This document shows, piece after piece, positions 18,663-26,361 of a stretch of 64,000 bases of DNA; the first letter of the stretch is position 1; each line of letters starts with the position of its first letter. Location of the stretch: the NCBI RefSeq assembly GCF_000271665.2, contig NZ_CP010978.1, forward strand, positions 3,130,501 to 3,194,500, written 5' to 3'. Source of the stretch: Pelosinus fermentans JBW45 (GTDB lineage Bacteria > Bacillota > Negativicutes > DSM-13327). A model generated the notes under the pieces. It made no database searches and was not told where the DNA came from. It saw only the letters and a list, made by a program, of their open reading frames with translations. Made by a program: the position numbers and the translations under genes.

Positions 18663-18869
18663 ATGACTGTACAAAAGGACTTGCAAAAAGCTGTCGCTGC
18701 AGCAGAATCAGCAAAAGGAACCTATGCAACCTTCGCACAATCAACTGACGATCAAACAGCCAAACAACTTTTTACACAGATGTCACAGGATATGGATCAA
18801 CATATCAGCCAGCTCAATAGCCGCCTTAACGTCACCGAGCAAAATCAACTAAATAGTCAAGCAGACTAA
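18663..18869 (+). CDS. DUF1657 small protein
   Basis: 68 residues: MTVQKDLQKAVAAAESAKGTY, then FTQMSQDMDQHISQLNSRL. This is the DUF1657 family, small helical proteins found in spore-forming Firmicutes, often near spoVA or DUF421 genes. Such neighbours are absent here. AAGGAGG lies 6 bp before the ATG, and a strong terminator follows. Function unknown; a sporulation link is only inferred from the family distribution. Confidence 0.85.
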   Translation: MTVQKDLQKAVAAAESAKGTYATFAQSTDDQTAKQLFTQMSQDMDQHISQLNSRLNVTEQNQLNSQAD

Positions 18870-18870
18870 T

Positions 18871-18911
18871 AAACGATAAGGGGGTAGTAAATGACTGCCC
18901 CCTTATCATTT
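18871..18911 (+). terminator. Terminator of the DUF1657 gene
   Basis: Stem GATAAGGGGG (18875-18884) / CCCCCTTATC (18898-18907), then ATTT. Confidence 0.8.
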
Positions 18912-18952
18912 ATAAATTTAATCTGTTATGTAGACGTTAGCATACATTCTTT

Positions 18953-19486
18953 CTAGCAATTATTTTTTTCAATAATCCCCTCACTTAATGCTTTTTCCTC
19001 CACTGGAATACGAATTCCTAGAATTAACCAAGCGTTACACAGAGTCGCAAGGGTTGCTGTGATTGCAGCTCCAAATAGTAAGGGCACAACTAGCAATTCT
19101 ATGGCTACAGCTACATAATTGGGATGTTTTATATATTGGTATGGTCCTTTAGAAATAAGTTTTCGGCCAGGAATGACTAAAACCCGAGTGTTCCAAGCCT
19201 TCCCCAGACTAGCAATACACCAATACCTCACTACTTGAGCAATAACAAATAAACTTAGCCATACATACCATAACTCAGTTATGACAACGTTACCTATGCC
19301 GCTCTCTACGATCCAACCGATAAACCAGCAGCCATGTAAAATAAAAAATAAAGAGTAATGCTCCTTGCCAAACTCTTGTGCTCCAGCTGCCACTGACCAC
19401 TTATAGTTATTTTTAGCTATGTATAGCTCTAAAAGGCGCTGACTGATTAGAATACATGCCATTATTAAAACCCATAGGCTCACCAT
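18953..19486 (-). CDS. Isoprenylcysteine carboxyl methyltransferase-family protein (BpsB/YpbQ-like)
   Basis: 177 residues, mostly hydrophobic with four to five membrane helices. The C-terminal SAM-binding part has GPYQYIKHPNYVAVAIELLVVPL, the family signature. It overlaps the 3' end of the type III polyketide synthase gene by 7 bp. The same pairing occurs in Bacillus subtilis (bpsA-bpsB), where the methyltransferase O-methylates alkylpyrones made by the synthase. By this context it should methylate the polyketide product at the membrane, not a prenylated protein. Confidence 0.85.
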   Translation of the reverse strand: MVSLWVLIMACILISQRLLELYIAKNNYKWSVAAGAQEFGKEHYSLFFILHGCWFIGWIVESGIGNVVITELWYVWLSLFVIAQVVRYWCIASLGKAWNTRVLVIPGRKLISKGPYQYIKHPNYVAVAIELLVVPLLFGAAITATLATLCNAWLILGIRIPVEEKALSEGIIEKNNC

Positions 19487-20526
19487 TTGAATAGTACCTG
19501 TTCCGCACTAAAACCAGGTCCTAGTGCTAACATAATTCCATATTCATCTTTTGCTGGTGTTTCAGCCATAAATTTTTCTAATACAAATAAAATGGAAGCA
19601 CTAGACATATTGCCATAATCAATTAGTATCTTATATGCTTGAGATAGCTGATCTTTACTGATATTCAAACTCCCCGAATATGCATCCAATACCTTTGCAC
19701 CACCAGGATGAACAACATAATGAGCTATTTTTTCTTGCTCGATTCCCCATTTGCCACAAGCCTCTTGTAATAAATCAGGTAAATAGCGGCGTACAATGCT
19801 AGGAATATCTCGAGAAAACCGTACCTTAAGACCTGTCTCAACTAGTTCCCATCCCATAATGTCTTCTGAATTGGGAAACAAGGTACTATGATTTCCTAAA
19901 ATAGCGGGTCCTTCACCATCCATGGTTATTAATACCGCAGCCGCCCCATCAGCAAAAATGCTGGTACCGACTATATTGGATTTAGAGAAATCATTCCTTT
20001 GAAAAGTAAGACTGCAAAGTTCTACAGCTACCAACAATATCGATTTGCCTGGCATACTATAAGCAAGTTCATTAGCTCGTGCTAATCCAGCGGCACCTCC
20101 CCCGCAGCCAAGTCCCCAAATAGGCAGCCGCCTTGTATGAGGTGATAATCCCAGCCGCTCAATCAGCTTAGCATCTAAGGTAGGAGTCGCAATACCAGTA
20201 GAAGTCACAAAGATAACCATACCGATATCCATTGGCTTTATATTCCCTCTCGTCATTGCCTGCAATGCTGCCTTTTCTGCAAGATCAAGGGCTACTTCTT
20301 TAAATATTTGATTCGCTTCTGAAAAAGAATGAGGAGCCGCATACCATTCCAGCGGCCGAGATAAGTATCTTACCTTAACGCAGCTATTCTCAAAAATGGG
20401 AAGCAGCTTATCAATATGATCTACGTGGGAACGAAACATACTCGCGACAAATTCTTTTATCTCTTTTTGCTCTAAAGCATAATGAGGTACTGCTGTACCG
20501 ATAGCCTGTATTGTAGGCTTCACCAT
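19480..20526 (-). CDS. Type III polyketide synthase (BpsA-like)
   Basis: 348 residues from ATG 20526 (MVKPTIQAIGTAVPHY); the open frame extends 23 codons upstream without a better ribosome binding site, and GGTGGTGAT precedes this ATG. Chalcone/stilbene synthase fold with the Cys-His-Asn catalytic triad: C141 in WGLGCGGGAAGLAR, H273 in VVHPGGAKVL and N306 in YGNMSSAS. Such enzymes extend fatty acyl-CoA with malonyl-CoA to alkylpyrones or alkylresorcinols. The downstream methyltransferase overlaps and supports methylated alkylpyrones as product. Chain length is not predictable. Confidence 0.92.
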   Translation of the reverse strand: MVKPTIQAIGTAVPHYALEQKEIKEFVASMFRSHVDHIDKLLPIFENSCVKVRYLSRPLEWYAAPHSFSEANQIFKEVALDLAEKAALQAMTRGNIKPMDIGMVIFVTSTGIATPTLDAKLIERLGLSPHTRRLPIWGLGCGGGAAGLARANELAYSMPGKSILLVAVELCSLTFQRNDFSKSNIVGTSIFADGAAAVLITMDGEGPAILGNHSTLFPNSEDIMGWELVETGLKVRFSRDIPSIVRRYLPDLLQEACGKWGIEQEKIAHYVVHPGGAKVLDAYSGSLNISKDQLSQAYKILIDYGNMSSASILFVLEKFMAETPAKDEYGIMLALGPGFSAEQVLFKW

Positions 20527-20683
20527 ATTATAATCACCACCAATTGGTATTTTTAATACTACTACACTATTAAGCAATGTATTGAAAAATACCATTTTGG
20601 GAAATTATAAGCCGAAACTAATTTAATACATGATAATCGATATAAATTTTTTATTGCATTATCATTTGATGTACATTATAAAA

Positions 20684-20714
20684 TTAACCCCTCTGTTTAT
20701 TTAAGAGGGGTTAA
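20684..20714 (-). terminator. Terminator of the FMN oxidoreductase gene
   Basis: Stem TTAACCCCTCT (20684-20694) / AGAGGGGTTAA (20704-20714) with a 9-nt loop, followed by TTTTAT on the minus strand. It separates this gene from the polyketide unit downstream. Confidence 0.8.
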
Positions 20715-20721
20715 TTACTGC

Positions 20722-22077
20722 TTACTTTTCTGTGTTTTTTCTTTCTTCTCGATGGCTGGCTGCATAGCGAATCGCAGCAAATTCCGCTAGGTCTTTTTCT
20801 ACAGTTACCAGATCACTTCGATTTAGCTCCTTAATGCTTTCTTTACCTACAGCTTGTACGGCTAGCTGCATTTCACTCTTACAAGAAGACAGAAAGTTTG
20901 CCAGATGATTGGCAGCTGCATCGATGTTAAGTTTATCCGTTAACTTGCCTGTATATAATAACATTTGCGAAGGGGGCGCTTGTGGCAGTGCCTTTGTCAT
21001 TTGGGTATGTAGCGCAGCCAGTAAAGCAATCGTTCCAATATAAACTGCATCCGCTCCTAGAGCCAGGGCTTTTAGAAAGTGCCCTGGAGTCGTTAATCCA
21101 CCAGCAATAATCACACTAAAACGATCACGCAAATTATTTTTTACGAGCCAATCGATCGTTCGTACAAGGGTATGAAAGGTCGGCAGCCCCACATTGTCTT
21201 GTAAGGTTGGATTCGCAACTGCTGTCCCGCCCTCAGAACCATCTACGACAATATAATCTGCTTTTGTCTGGGCAATAACCGCCAGTTCATATTCAATATA
21301 GTCAGTACCAGCTATTTTGACCCCTATAGGAACATCATACTGCGCTTTCATATCATCGATCATCGCAATATAATCTTGTGTCGAATTTTTCCCAGGCATG
21401 CGCGCATATACAGTGGCATCTTCTCCTTTTTTTAGCTTCCATGCGTTGCGCAGATGATCATCAATATCTTGAGCCTTCATTGTAGAATCAACCGCACCGC
21501 CCCAAGCTCCCTGACCTAATTGAATTTCAATCGCATCCAGCTGCTTTAGCTGCTCTTGACTACTCAATTGACCTCCACGATGGTATTGTCCAATTAAAAA
21601 TCGAGCTGCTCCCCGTTCTTCCTCAGTAACGGCAGACTCTCCTGTATTAGTTGAGGTTCCGACTATCGTTGCTCCCTTAGCCAAGGCAATTTTTATCGGC
21701 AAACTTAGCGACCCGCCATAAGACATTCCTGTAATCATGATAGGCAGTTCAAGCTGCAGAGGCTTTTTAGCCTTTGGTCCAATAACCGTTTTCATGGTAA
21801 TTTCGGTATAATCAGAAGTAGGTAATTCAAACAATTGCTTTGGGTTCAGCAGCAGCTTATCCCATGGAGATAGTACCACCGGACTGCCTAAGGGTCGTGC
21901 CAATTCTTTGCCAGCCTCGGCACGCATAGCAGCTTCCATCATGGCTCGCGGTGATAACTTTTCTGCTACTGTAACCATCAAGAAGGGATTGTCCTTATAA
22001 TCCTCCGTAAGCATCTTTGCCATTACTTCATCCATTGAGGGATCTATGAGTTTCATCATCATCCAGCTTAATAACAT
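20722..22077 (-). CDS. FMN-binding glutamate synthase-like protein
   Basis: 451 residues. It corresponds to the FMN/synthase barrel of glutamate synthase: PIMITGMSYGGSLSLPIKIALAKGA, GTSTNTGESAVTEEE, QLGQGAWGG, GVKIAGTDYIEYELAV, DGSEGGTAVANP and IIAGGLTTPGHFLKALALGADAVYIGT. The glutaminase domain and the GXGXG C-terminal domain are missing, and no cysteine cluster for a 3Fe-4S centre is obvious. Stand-alone proteins of this kind exist in many anaerobes and archaea; their reaction is not settled. It could use free ammonia or be a different FMN oxidoreductase. Confidence 0.82.
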   Translation of the reverse strand: MLLSWMMMKLIDPSMDEVMAKMLTEDYKDNPFLMVTVAEKLSPRAMMEAAMRAEAGKELARPLGSPVVLSPWDKLLLNPKQLFELPTSDYTEITMKTVIGPKAKKPLQLELPIMITGMSYGGSLSLPIKIALAKGATIVGTSTNTGESAVTEEERGAARFLIGQYHRGGQLSSQEQLKQLDAIEIQLGQGAWGGAVDSTMKAQDIDDHLRNAWKLKKGEDATVYARMPGKNSTQDYIAMIDDMKAQYDVPIGVKIAGTDYIEYELAVIAQTKADYIVVDGSEGGTAVANPTLQDNVGLPTFHTLVRTIDWLVKNNLRDRFSVIIAGGLTTPGHFLKALALGADAVYIGTIALLAALHTQMTKALPQAPPSQMLLYTGKLTDKLNIDAAANHLANFLSSCKSEMQLAVQAVGKESIKELNRSDLVTVEKDLAEFAAIRYAASHREERKNTEK

Positions 22078-22162
22078 CGTAACACCTCCAATATTTAGTA
22101 TGTATATTTAAGACCTATATTATAACTGAACTGCTTTAAAAACTTTATCGTAGTAAACAAAA

Positions 22163-22198
22163 AACGAGAGGGTGGAAATTGATTGCCACCCTCTCGTT
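22163..22198 (-). terminator. Terminator of the YmaF gene
   Basis: Stem AACGAGAGGGTGG (22163-22175) / CCACCCTCTCGTT (22186-22198), followed on the minus strand by a T-rich tract. Confidence 0.85.
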
Positions 22199-22203
22199 CT
22201 TTT

Positions 22204-22662
22204 TTAGTTATATTCTTCATCATCAGGACGTTTGTACTTATATTTACAGGGTTTTTTATCCTCATCATCTTCATCCACACATATATTGGGTCCTAGACCA
22301 GTAACATCAGAAAAGTTATGACAGTGACCATCATTCATGCTTGTACGGCCTTCATAATAATGAGTATGAGAGCCATCCGGCATGGCGACTGCCCGGTCTG
22401 TCATAATATCTACCCAATGCCAGTGCCCTCTAGAATTCTCGGCCGCAAAAGATGTTCTCGTACGAATTTGATGAACATGAGACCGTCCTTCCACCCTAGC
22501 AGGTCCAGTAACACCTAAAAACATATGCTGATGATCATCTGAAACATCTGTTTCCGTAGTGTACACATGTACATGGACATTATCCATATTATCTTCATTG
22601 TTGCCTGTTATATATTTGTCTTCATGGTCCATCATATATTTTCGCTCTTCATCGTTAAGCAT
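22204..22662 (-). CDS. YmaF-family histidine-rich protein
   Basis: 152 residues from ATG 22662, with AGGAGG 10 bp upstream; an in-frame ATG nine codons earlier precedes that ribosome binding site and is less likely. The notable feature is six HxH motifs (HVH, HQH, HVH, HWH, HTH, HCH), spaced 14, 18, 18, 19 and 14 residues between their first histidines. The tail is acidic then basic (DEDDEDKKPCKYKYKRPDDEE). No signal peptide. It matches the YmaF family of Firmicutes, whose function is unknown. The regular HxH array suggests a beta-repeat with metal sites. Confidence 0.8.
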   Translation of the reverse strand: MLNDEERKYMMDHEDKYITGNNEDNMDNVHVHVYTTETDVSDDHQHMFLGVTGPARVEGRSHVHQIRTRTSFAAENSRGHWHWVDIMTDRAVAMPDGSHTHYYEGRTSMNDGHCHNFSDVTGLGPNICVDEDDEDKKPCKYKYKRPDDEEYN

Positions 22663-22994
22663 TCTCCCCACACCTCCTATAATTTCCATAGTATTATATG
22701 CGGAATATTTTTATTTGTGCTCTTTAAGAGCTTCACATATCAAAACTATCTGTCAATACGTTAGATTCTCGCAGTGTGAAGCATCCAAAGGATAATTATT
22801 GGGATGCGATTTTCTCATATAATAACAATAACTTTTCTTTAAAACTATATATTCTTGCTGAAAAGTATTATATAATGATAGTCAAAATTAAAAAAATGTA
22901 TTGATGTAAAGCCGATGAGCAAAGTAAGAATTTGTCATCTGCAAATATAACGATTGATTTATATCGTAAGAAGTATTACAAGGAGGCCATTTAA
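22663..22994. other. 332-bp divergent intergenic region ymaF / hydG
   Basis: No gene seen. It holds inverted repeats GCTTCAC (22730-22736) / GTGAAGC (22776-22782) and GCATCC (22781-22786) / GGATGC (22802-22807), and a third hairpin candidate GATGA/TCATC at about 22912-22940. The rest is AT-rich and must carry promoters for both genes. I do not recognise a known riboswitch class here. Confidence 0.4.
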
Positions 22995-24422
22995 TTGATT
23001 TCTAATAAAGAACGAACACCCGATGATTTTATTAATGACGAGGTAATTCTTCAATTACTCCGCGAAGCAAAAACAAAATCTCAGGATAAAAAACTCGTTA
23101 ACAGTATTATTGCGAAAGCCAACCAATACCAAGGTTTATCAGCATCTGAAGTAGCCATTCTTTTAGAAGTGACTGATCCAGACGTATTGGAATCCATGTA
23201 CACTGTTGCTGCTGATATAAAACAAAAAATTTATGGCACACGTATTGTATTATTTGCACCACTTTATATCTCCAGCCACTGTATCAACGATTGTTCGTAT
23301 TGCGGCTACCGCAGCGGCAATCCAAGCCAAGTACGCCGTCATCTATCCATGGCTGAAGTAAAACAAGAGGTAGAGATCATTCAATCCTTAGGTCACAAGC
23401 GCTTAGTGTTGGAAGCTGGCGAAGATCAAGACAACTGTTCCATCGACTATGTTGTCGATACCATTAAAGAAATTTATAATGTGAAAAATAAAAACGGCAG
23501 CATACGCCGTGTTAATATTAACGTTGCCGCTACCACCATTGACGAATACAAAAAATTACAACAAGCCGAGATTGGCACCTATATTTTATTTCAAGAAACC
23601 TACCACCGTCCAACCTATGAGATGCTGCATCCTTCTGGACCCAAAAAAGATTATAACTGGCATACCACTGCCATGGATAGAGCCATGCAGGCAGGCATTG
23701 ATGACGTTGGTATCGGGGTACTTTATGGACTCTATGATTATAAATATGACACGATTGCTATGTTTTTACATGCCGAGCACTTAGAAAAAGCCTTTGGTGT
23801 CGGGCCTCATACTATCTCAGTACCCCGCCTCAGACCAGCTGACAGTATTAACCTCGAAACCTTTCCGCATCTTGTGAATGATGAAGACTTTAAAAAAATC
23901 ATTGCTATAATTCGCTTAGCAGTACCTTATACAGGAATTATTTTATCAACCAGAGAGCATCCTGAGTTACGAGACAAGCTTCTTACTTATGGTGTTTCAC
24001 AAATTAGTGCCGGTTCCTGTACAGGTGTAGGCGGTTATCAAGAAACCCAAGAAGATTCTGTCACAGCAAAGGGAGCGATGCAGTTTGAAACAGGGGACAA
24101 TCGTTCTCCAGAAGAAATTATCTCTATGCTATGCGAAAAAAACTATATACCCAGCTATTGTACAGCTTGTTATCGTCAGGGACGCACAGGTGATCGCTTT
24201 ATGAGTCTTGCTAAAAGTGGTGAAATACAAAATGTTTGCTTGCCTAATGCTTTATTGACTTTTAAAGAGTATCTGCTTGACTATGGTGATGATGCGCTAA
24301 AAAAAGTAGGCGAAACTATGATTACTAAAAACCTTGCTTCGATACCACAGGAAAGTGTCCGCACTAAAACCATCAAACGTCTAAAAGAAATTGAAAATGG
24401 TGCCCGTGATTTATACTTCTAG
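22995..24422 (+). CDS. hydG: [FeFe] hydrogenase maturase HydG (radical SAM tyrosine lyase)
   Basis: 475 residues. HydG cleaves tyrosine to make the CO and CN ligands of the hydrogenase H-cluster. The radical-SAM motif CINDCSYC (C96, C100, C103) and the C-terminal auxiliary-cluster motif CTACYRQGRTG with a third Cys 22 residues on (EIQNVC) are intact, which separates HydG from ThiH. The start is TTG at 22995, 8 bp after AGGAGG. hydE and hydF are not next to it. An [FeFe] hydrogenase gene lies 26 kb away at 50671. Confidence 0.95.
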   Translation: MISNKERTPDDFINDEVILQLLREAKTKSQDKKLVNSIIAKANQYQGLSASEVAILLEVTDPDVLESMYTVAADIKQKIYGTRIVLFAPLYISSHCINDCSYCGYRSGNPSQVRRHLSMAEVKQEVEIIQSLGHKRLVLEAGEDQDNCSIDYVVDTIKEIYNVKNKNGSIRRVNINVAATTIDEYKKLQQAEIGTYILFQETYHRPTYEMLHPSGPKKDYNWHTTAMDRAMQAGIDDVGIGVLYGLYDYKYDTIAMFLHAEHLEKAFGVGPHTISVPRLRPADSINLETFPHLVNDEDFKKIIAIIRLAVPYTGIILSTREHPELRDKLLTYGVSQISAGSCTGVGGYQETQEDSVTAKGAMQFETGDNRSPEEIISMLCEKNYIPSYCTACYRQGRTGDRFMSLAKSGEIQNVCLPNALLTFKEYLLDYGDDALKKVGETMITKNLASIPQESVRTKTIKRLKEIENGARDLYF

Positions 24423-24440
24423 ATCATGACAATTTTCAAA

Positions 24441-24485
24441 AAAGGTTAGGAGAGACTACCAAATCGGAGTCTCCCCTAACCTTTT
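24441..24485. terminator. Bidirectional terminator between hydG and nrfA
   Basis: Stem AAAGGTTAGGAGAGACT (24441-24457) / AGTCTCCCCTAACCTTT (24468-24484) with one mismatch and A/T tails on both sides. It serves two convergent genes. Confidence 0.85.
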
Positions 24486-24491
24486 TCTTAT

Positions 24492-25772
24492 TTATAGCAC
24501 ATTGATCCCTGCTGCTAAATTGGCCGATTCAATGGCCTGATGAGCTAATTCATTAGCTTGACCAAGAGTCGTCATCGTCTGATCGGTATTATGAAAGCCC
24601 ATACTATTTTCAGCTGACACAATATCCCACATCCACTGGGCTTTACGCACCAATTCCCTAGCTTTGGCAAGTTCAGCCTGATTGACATTTGGCGTATCAC
24701 CAGCTTTTCGTATCGCTTCATGAGCTTTAGCTATATTTAAGCCTGCAGTATGCTGCAGTAAAAAAGTTTGGTCTTGGATTGTCTTAACTCTTTCGGATAA
24801 CCATTCTGTTCCTTGACTGTGACATGGAGAACAAGAGGCATCAAGAGTCTTTAATGGGCTTGTAATAAAATGGGATGTATATTTCTGCCCATCTTTACGC
24901 ATATACGGCATATGACAATCGGCACATGATACCCCAGCCTTACCATGAGTACCATTCGCGAATGTTTCATAATCAGGATGCTGCGCTTTTAGCATTGGTG
25001 CTTTAGAATCTGGATGCTCCCAATCCTGAAGGAAGTTATTAGGTTTTTCAGCATAATAAGCATACATTTCCTCCGGCTTAAAGCCTTTATCCCAAGGAAA
25101 AACTACCCGCATGGTACCAGGCTCAAAATAATATTCAGAATGGCATTGAGCACATACATACGTGCGCATTTCTTCTCTTGTTGCCTTACTCAAATCGATA
25201 CCCCGCCGTTCTTGTGCTTCAATAAATGCTGGATTAATGACACGTAAGTTCATCGTTTCTGAGTCATGACATTGGGCGCAAGTAACAGGATGCTTACTCC
25301 TTTCTAATAATTCCCCTAAAGGTTTATTGGCATACCCCCAGCCTGATTCTTTATAGAATTGTTCCACATAAGGAGTTTTACAGGTAATGCACGCACCTTT
25401 ACTAGCGGGACCAATCCGTTTACTATGAAGTAAATCTTCTACAGCATATACATGACCCCGATCCTCAGTATAATCCTTACTAAAAGGCATACCTTTAAAG
25501 TTTGTGAAAATTTCTGGCTGCATATCTGATTTTTGTACATTCACACTGCCTCCATAACCTGTAGGAGAAGGAGATACCTCGGCCATCTTTCGATAGCTTT
25601 CATATTGAAGGGGATAGACTTTTCCCCATACTGCTGCATCATATTCTCCTGCGGGGATGGGTGAGGCTTTGACTGTTGCTGCCGGCTTAACCCCAATACG
25701 TACAGCAACAAAACCAAAAAAGATGACTGCTACACCCAACAAGGCAATTAAGGTCTTTTGCATGTTACTCAA
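24492..25772 (-). CDS. nrfA: Ammonia-forming cytochrome c nitrite reductase, catalytic subunit
   Basis: 426 residues, exported by the uncleaved or cleaved hydrophobic segment at 7-27. NrfA reduces nitrite to ammonium with six electrons. Five heme sites are visible: the active-site CITCK (C128, C131, K132) and four CXXCH at C165, C207, C283 and C314. GTHGKAGVSCADCHMPY is the family signature. Its start overlaps nrfH by 8 bp. It is the last gene of the sensor-ccm-nrf block and is closed by a bidirectional terminator. Confidence 0.97.
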   Translation of the reverse strand: MSNMQKTLIALLGVAVIFFGFVAVRIGVKPAATVKASPIPAGEYDAAVWGKVYPLQYESYRKMAEVSPSPTGYGGSVNVQKSDMQPEIFTNFKGMPFSKDYTEDRGHVYAVEDLLHSKRIGPASKGACITCKTPYVEQFYKESGWGYANKPLGELLERSKHPVTCAQCHDSETMNLRVINPAFIEAQERRGIDLSKATREEMRTYVCAQCHSEYYFEPGTMRVVFPWDKGFKPEEMYAYYAEKPNNFLQDWEHPDSKAPMLKAQHPDYETFANGTHGKAGVSCADCHMPYMRKDGQKYTSHFITSPLKTLDASCSPCHSQGTEWLSERVKTIQDQTFLLQHTAGLNIAKAHEAIRKAGDTPNVNQAELAKARELVRKAQWMWDIVSAENSMGFHNTDQTMTTLGQANELAHQAIESANLAAGINVL

Positions 25773-26238
25773 CTTTTATTCCCCCTTTGCTCTTGTTCAT
25801 GCCATGAACTAAGCCGCGATGGCATTTCGTACAATCCTCTCCACCGGCTCCCATACCAGTGTTTTGTACTGTAGATTGATGACAGCGCATGCAATTGTCT
25901 TCTACGATAGCTTTGCCTTTAGGCGATAACTTCATTGTTGCGGGATAATCTCGCAAGACTTCATGATAGGTATCATTCATACCGGTCTGCGCTTTAGTAA
26001 TCATTTTAATTGCAAAATTCTGCTGCGGCAAATGACAGTCGGTACACTTAAGCTGCTTGTGATTCGATGCCTGCCATGTTGTATGGACTGCCTCCATTGA
26101 ATGACAACTTCCACAAAACCCTGGACTATCTGAATAAGCATAACCAGCACCTCCAGCTGCCATTCCTATCATCACCACAACCAGAACCACCAGCGCAATC
26201 TTTAAAGCATTGCGGTTTAAAAACTGACCAGTATCCAA
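25765..26238 (-). CDS. nrfH: Tetraheme quinol dehydrogenase NrfH
   Basis: 157 residues, NapC/NirT/NrfH family. One N-terminal membrane anchor (about 12-33) is followed by four heme motifs: CGSCH, CTDCH, CMRCH and CTKCH (C42, C65, C116, C136). It oxidises menaquinol and passes electrons to NrfA, with which it forms a membrane complex. The 3' end overlaps nrfA by 8 bp. It is 122 bp downstream of ccmF, and that gap contains a cloverleaf-like inverted repeat. Confidence 0.95.
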   Translation of the reverse strand: MDTGQFLNRNALKIALVVLVVVMIGMAAGGAGYAYSDSPGFCGSCHSMEAVHTTWQASNHKQLKCTDCHLPQQNFAIKMITKAQTGMNDTYHEVLRDYPATMKLSPKGKAIVEDNCMRCHQSTVQNTGMGAGGEDCTKCHRGLVHGMNKSKGGIKVE

Positions 26239-26282
26239 CCCCTCACCTCCTATTTTATAGTTTTTCTTCCCTACTTTTTTTT

Positions 26283-26361
26283 ACTAGCACCTTATCAGCC
26301 CTAAATCAGTGAATACTGACGGTCTATTTTCCTACCGTTTTAAAGCTGACAAGGTACTAGT
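26283..26361. repeat. 79-bp cloverleaf-like inverted repeat between ccmF and nrfH
   Basis: The ends ACTAGCACCTTATCAGC (26283-26299) and GCTGACAAGGTACTAGT (26345-26361) pair over 17 bp with two wobbles or mismatches. Two inner hairpins are CAGT-GAAT-ACTG (26307-26318) and ACGGT/ACCGT (26319-26338). The last base touches the ccmF stop. Similar ends (ACTAGTAC with TTTAAAAC inside) occur in the element at 52064-52176, so this looks like a dispersed small repeat that now sits within an operon. Confidence 0.55.

Noticed and set aside
22912-22940. Possible riboswitch (AAAGCCGATGAGCAAAG) upstream of hydG
   Set aside because: Too short and without the conserved core of the riboswitch classes I compared it with (cyclic di-GMP, cobalamin).
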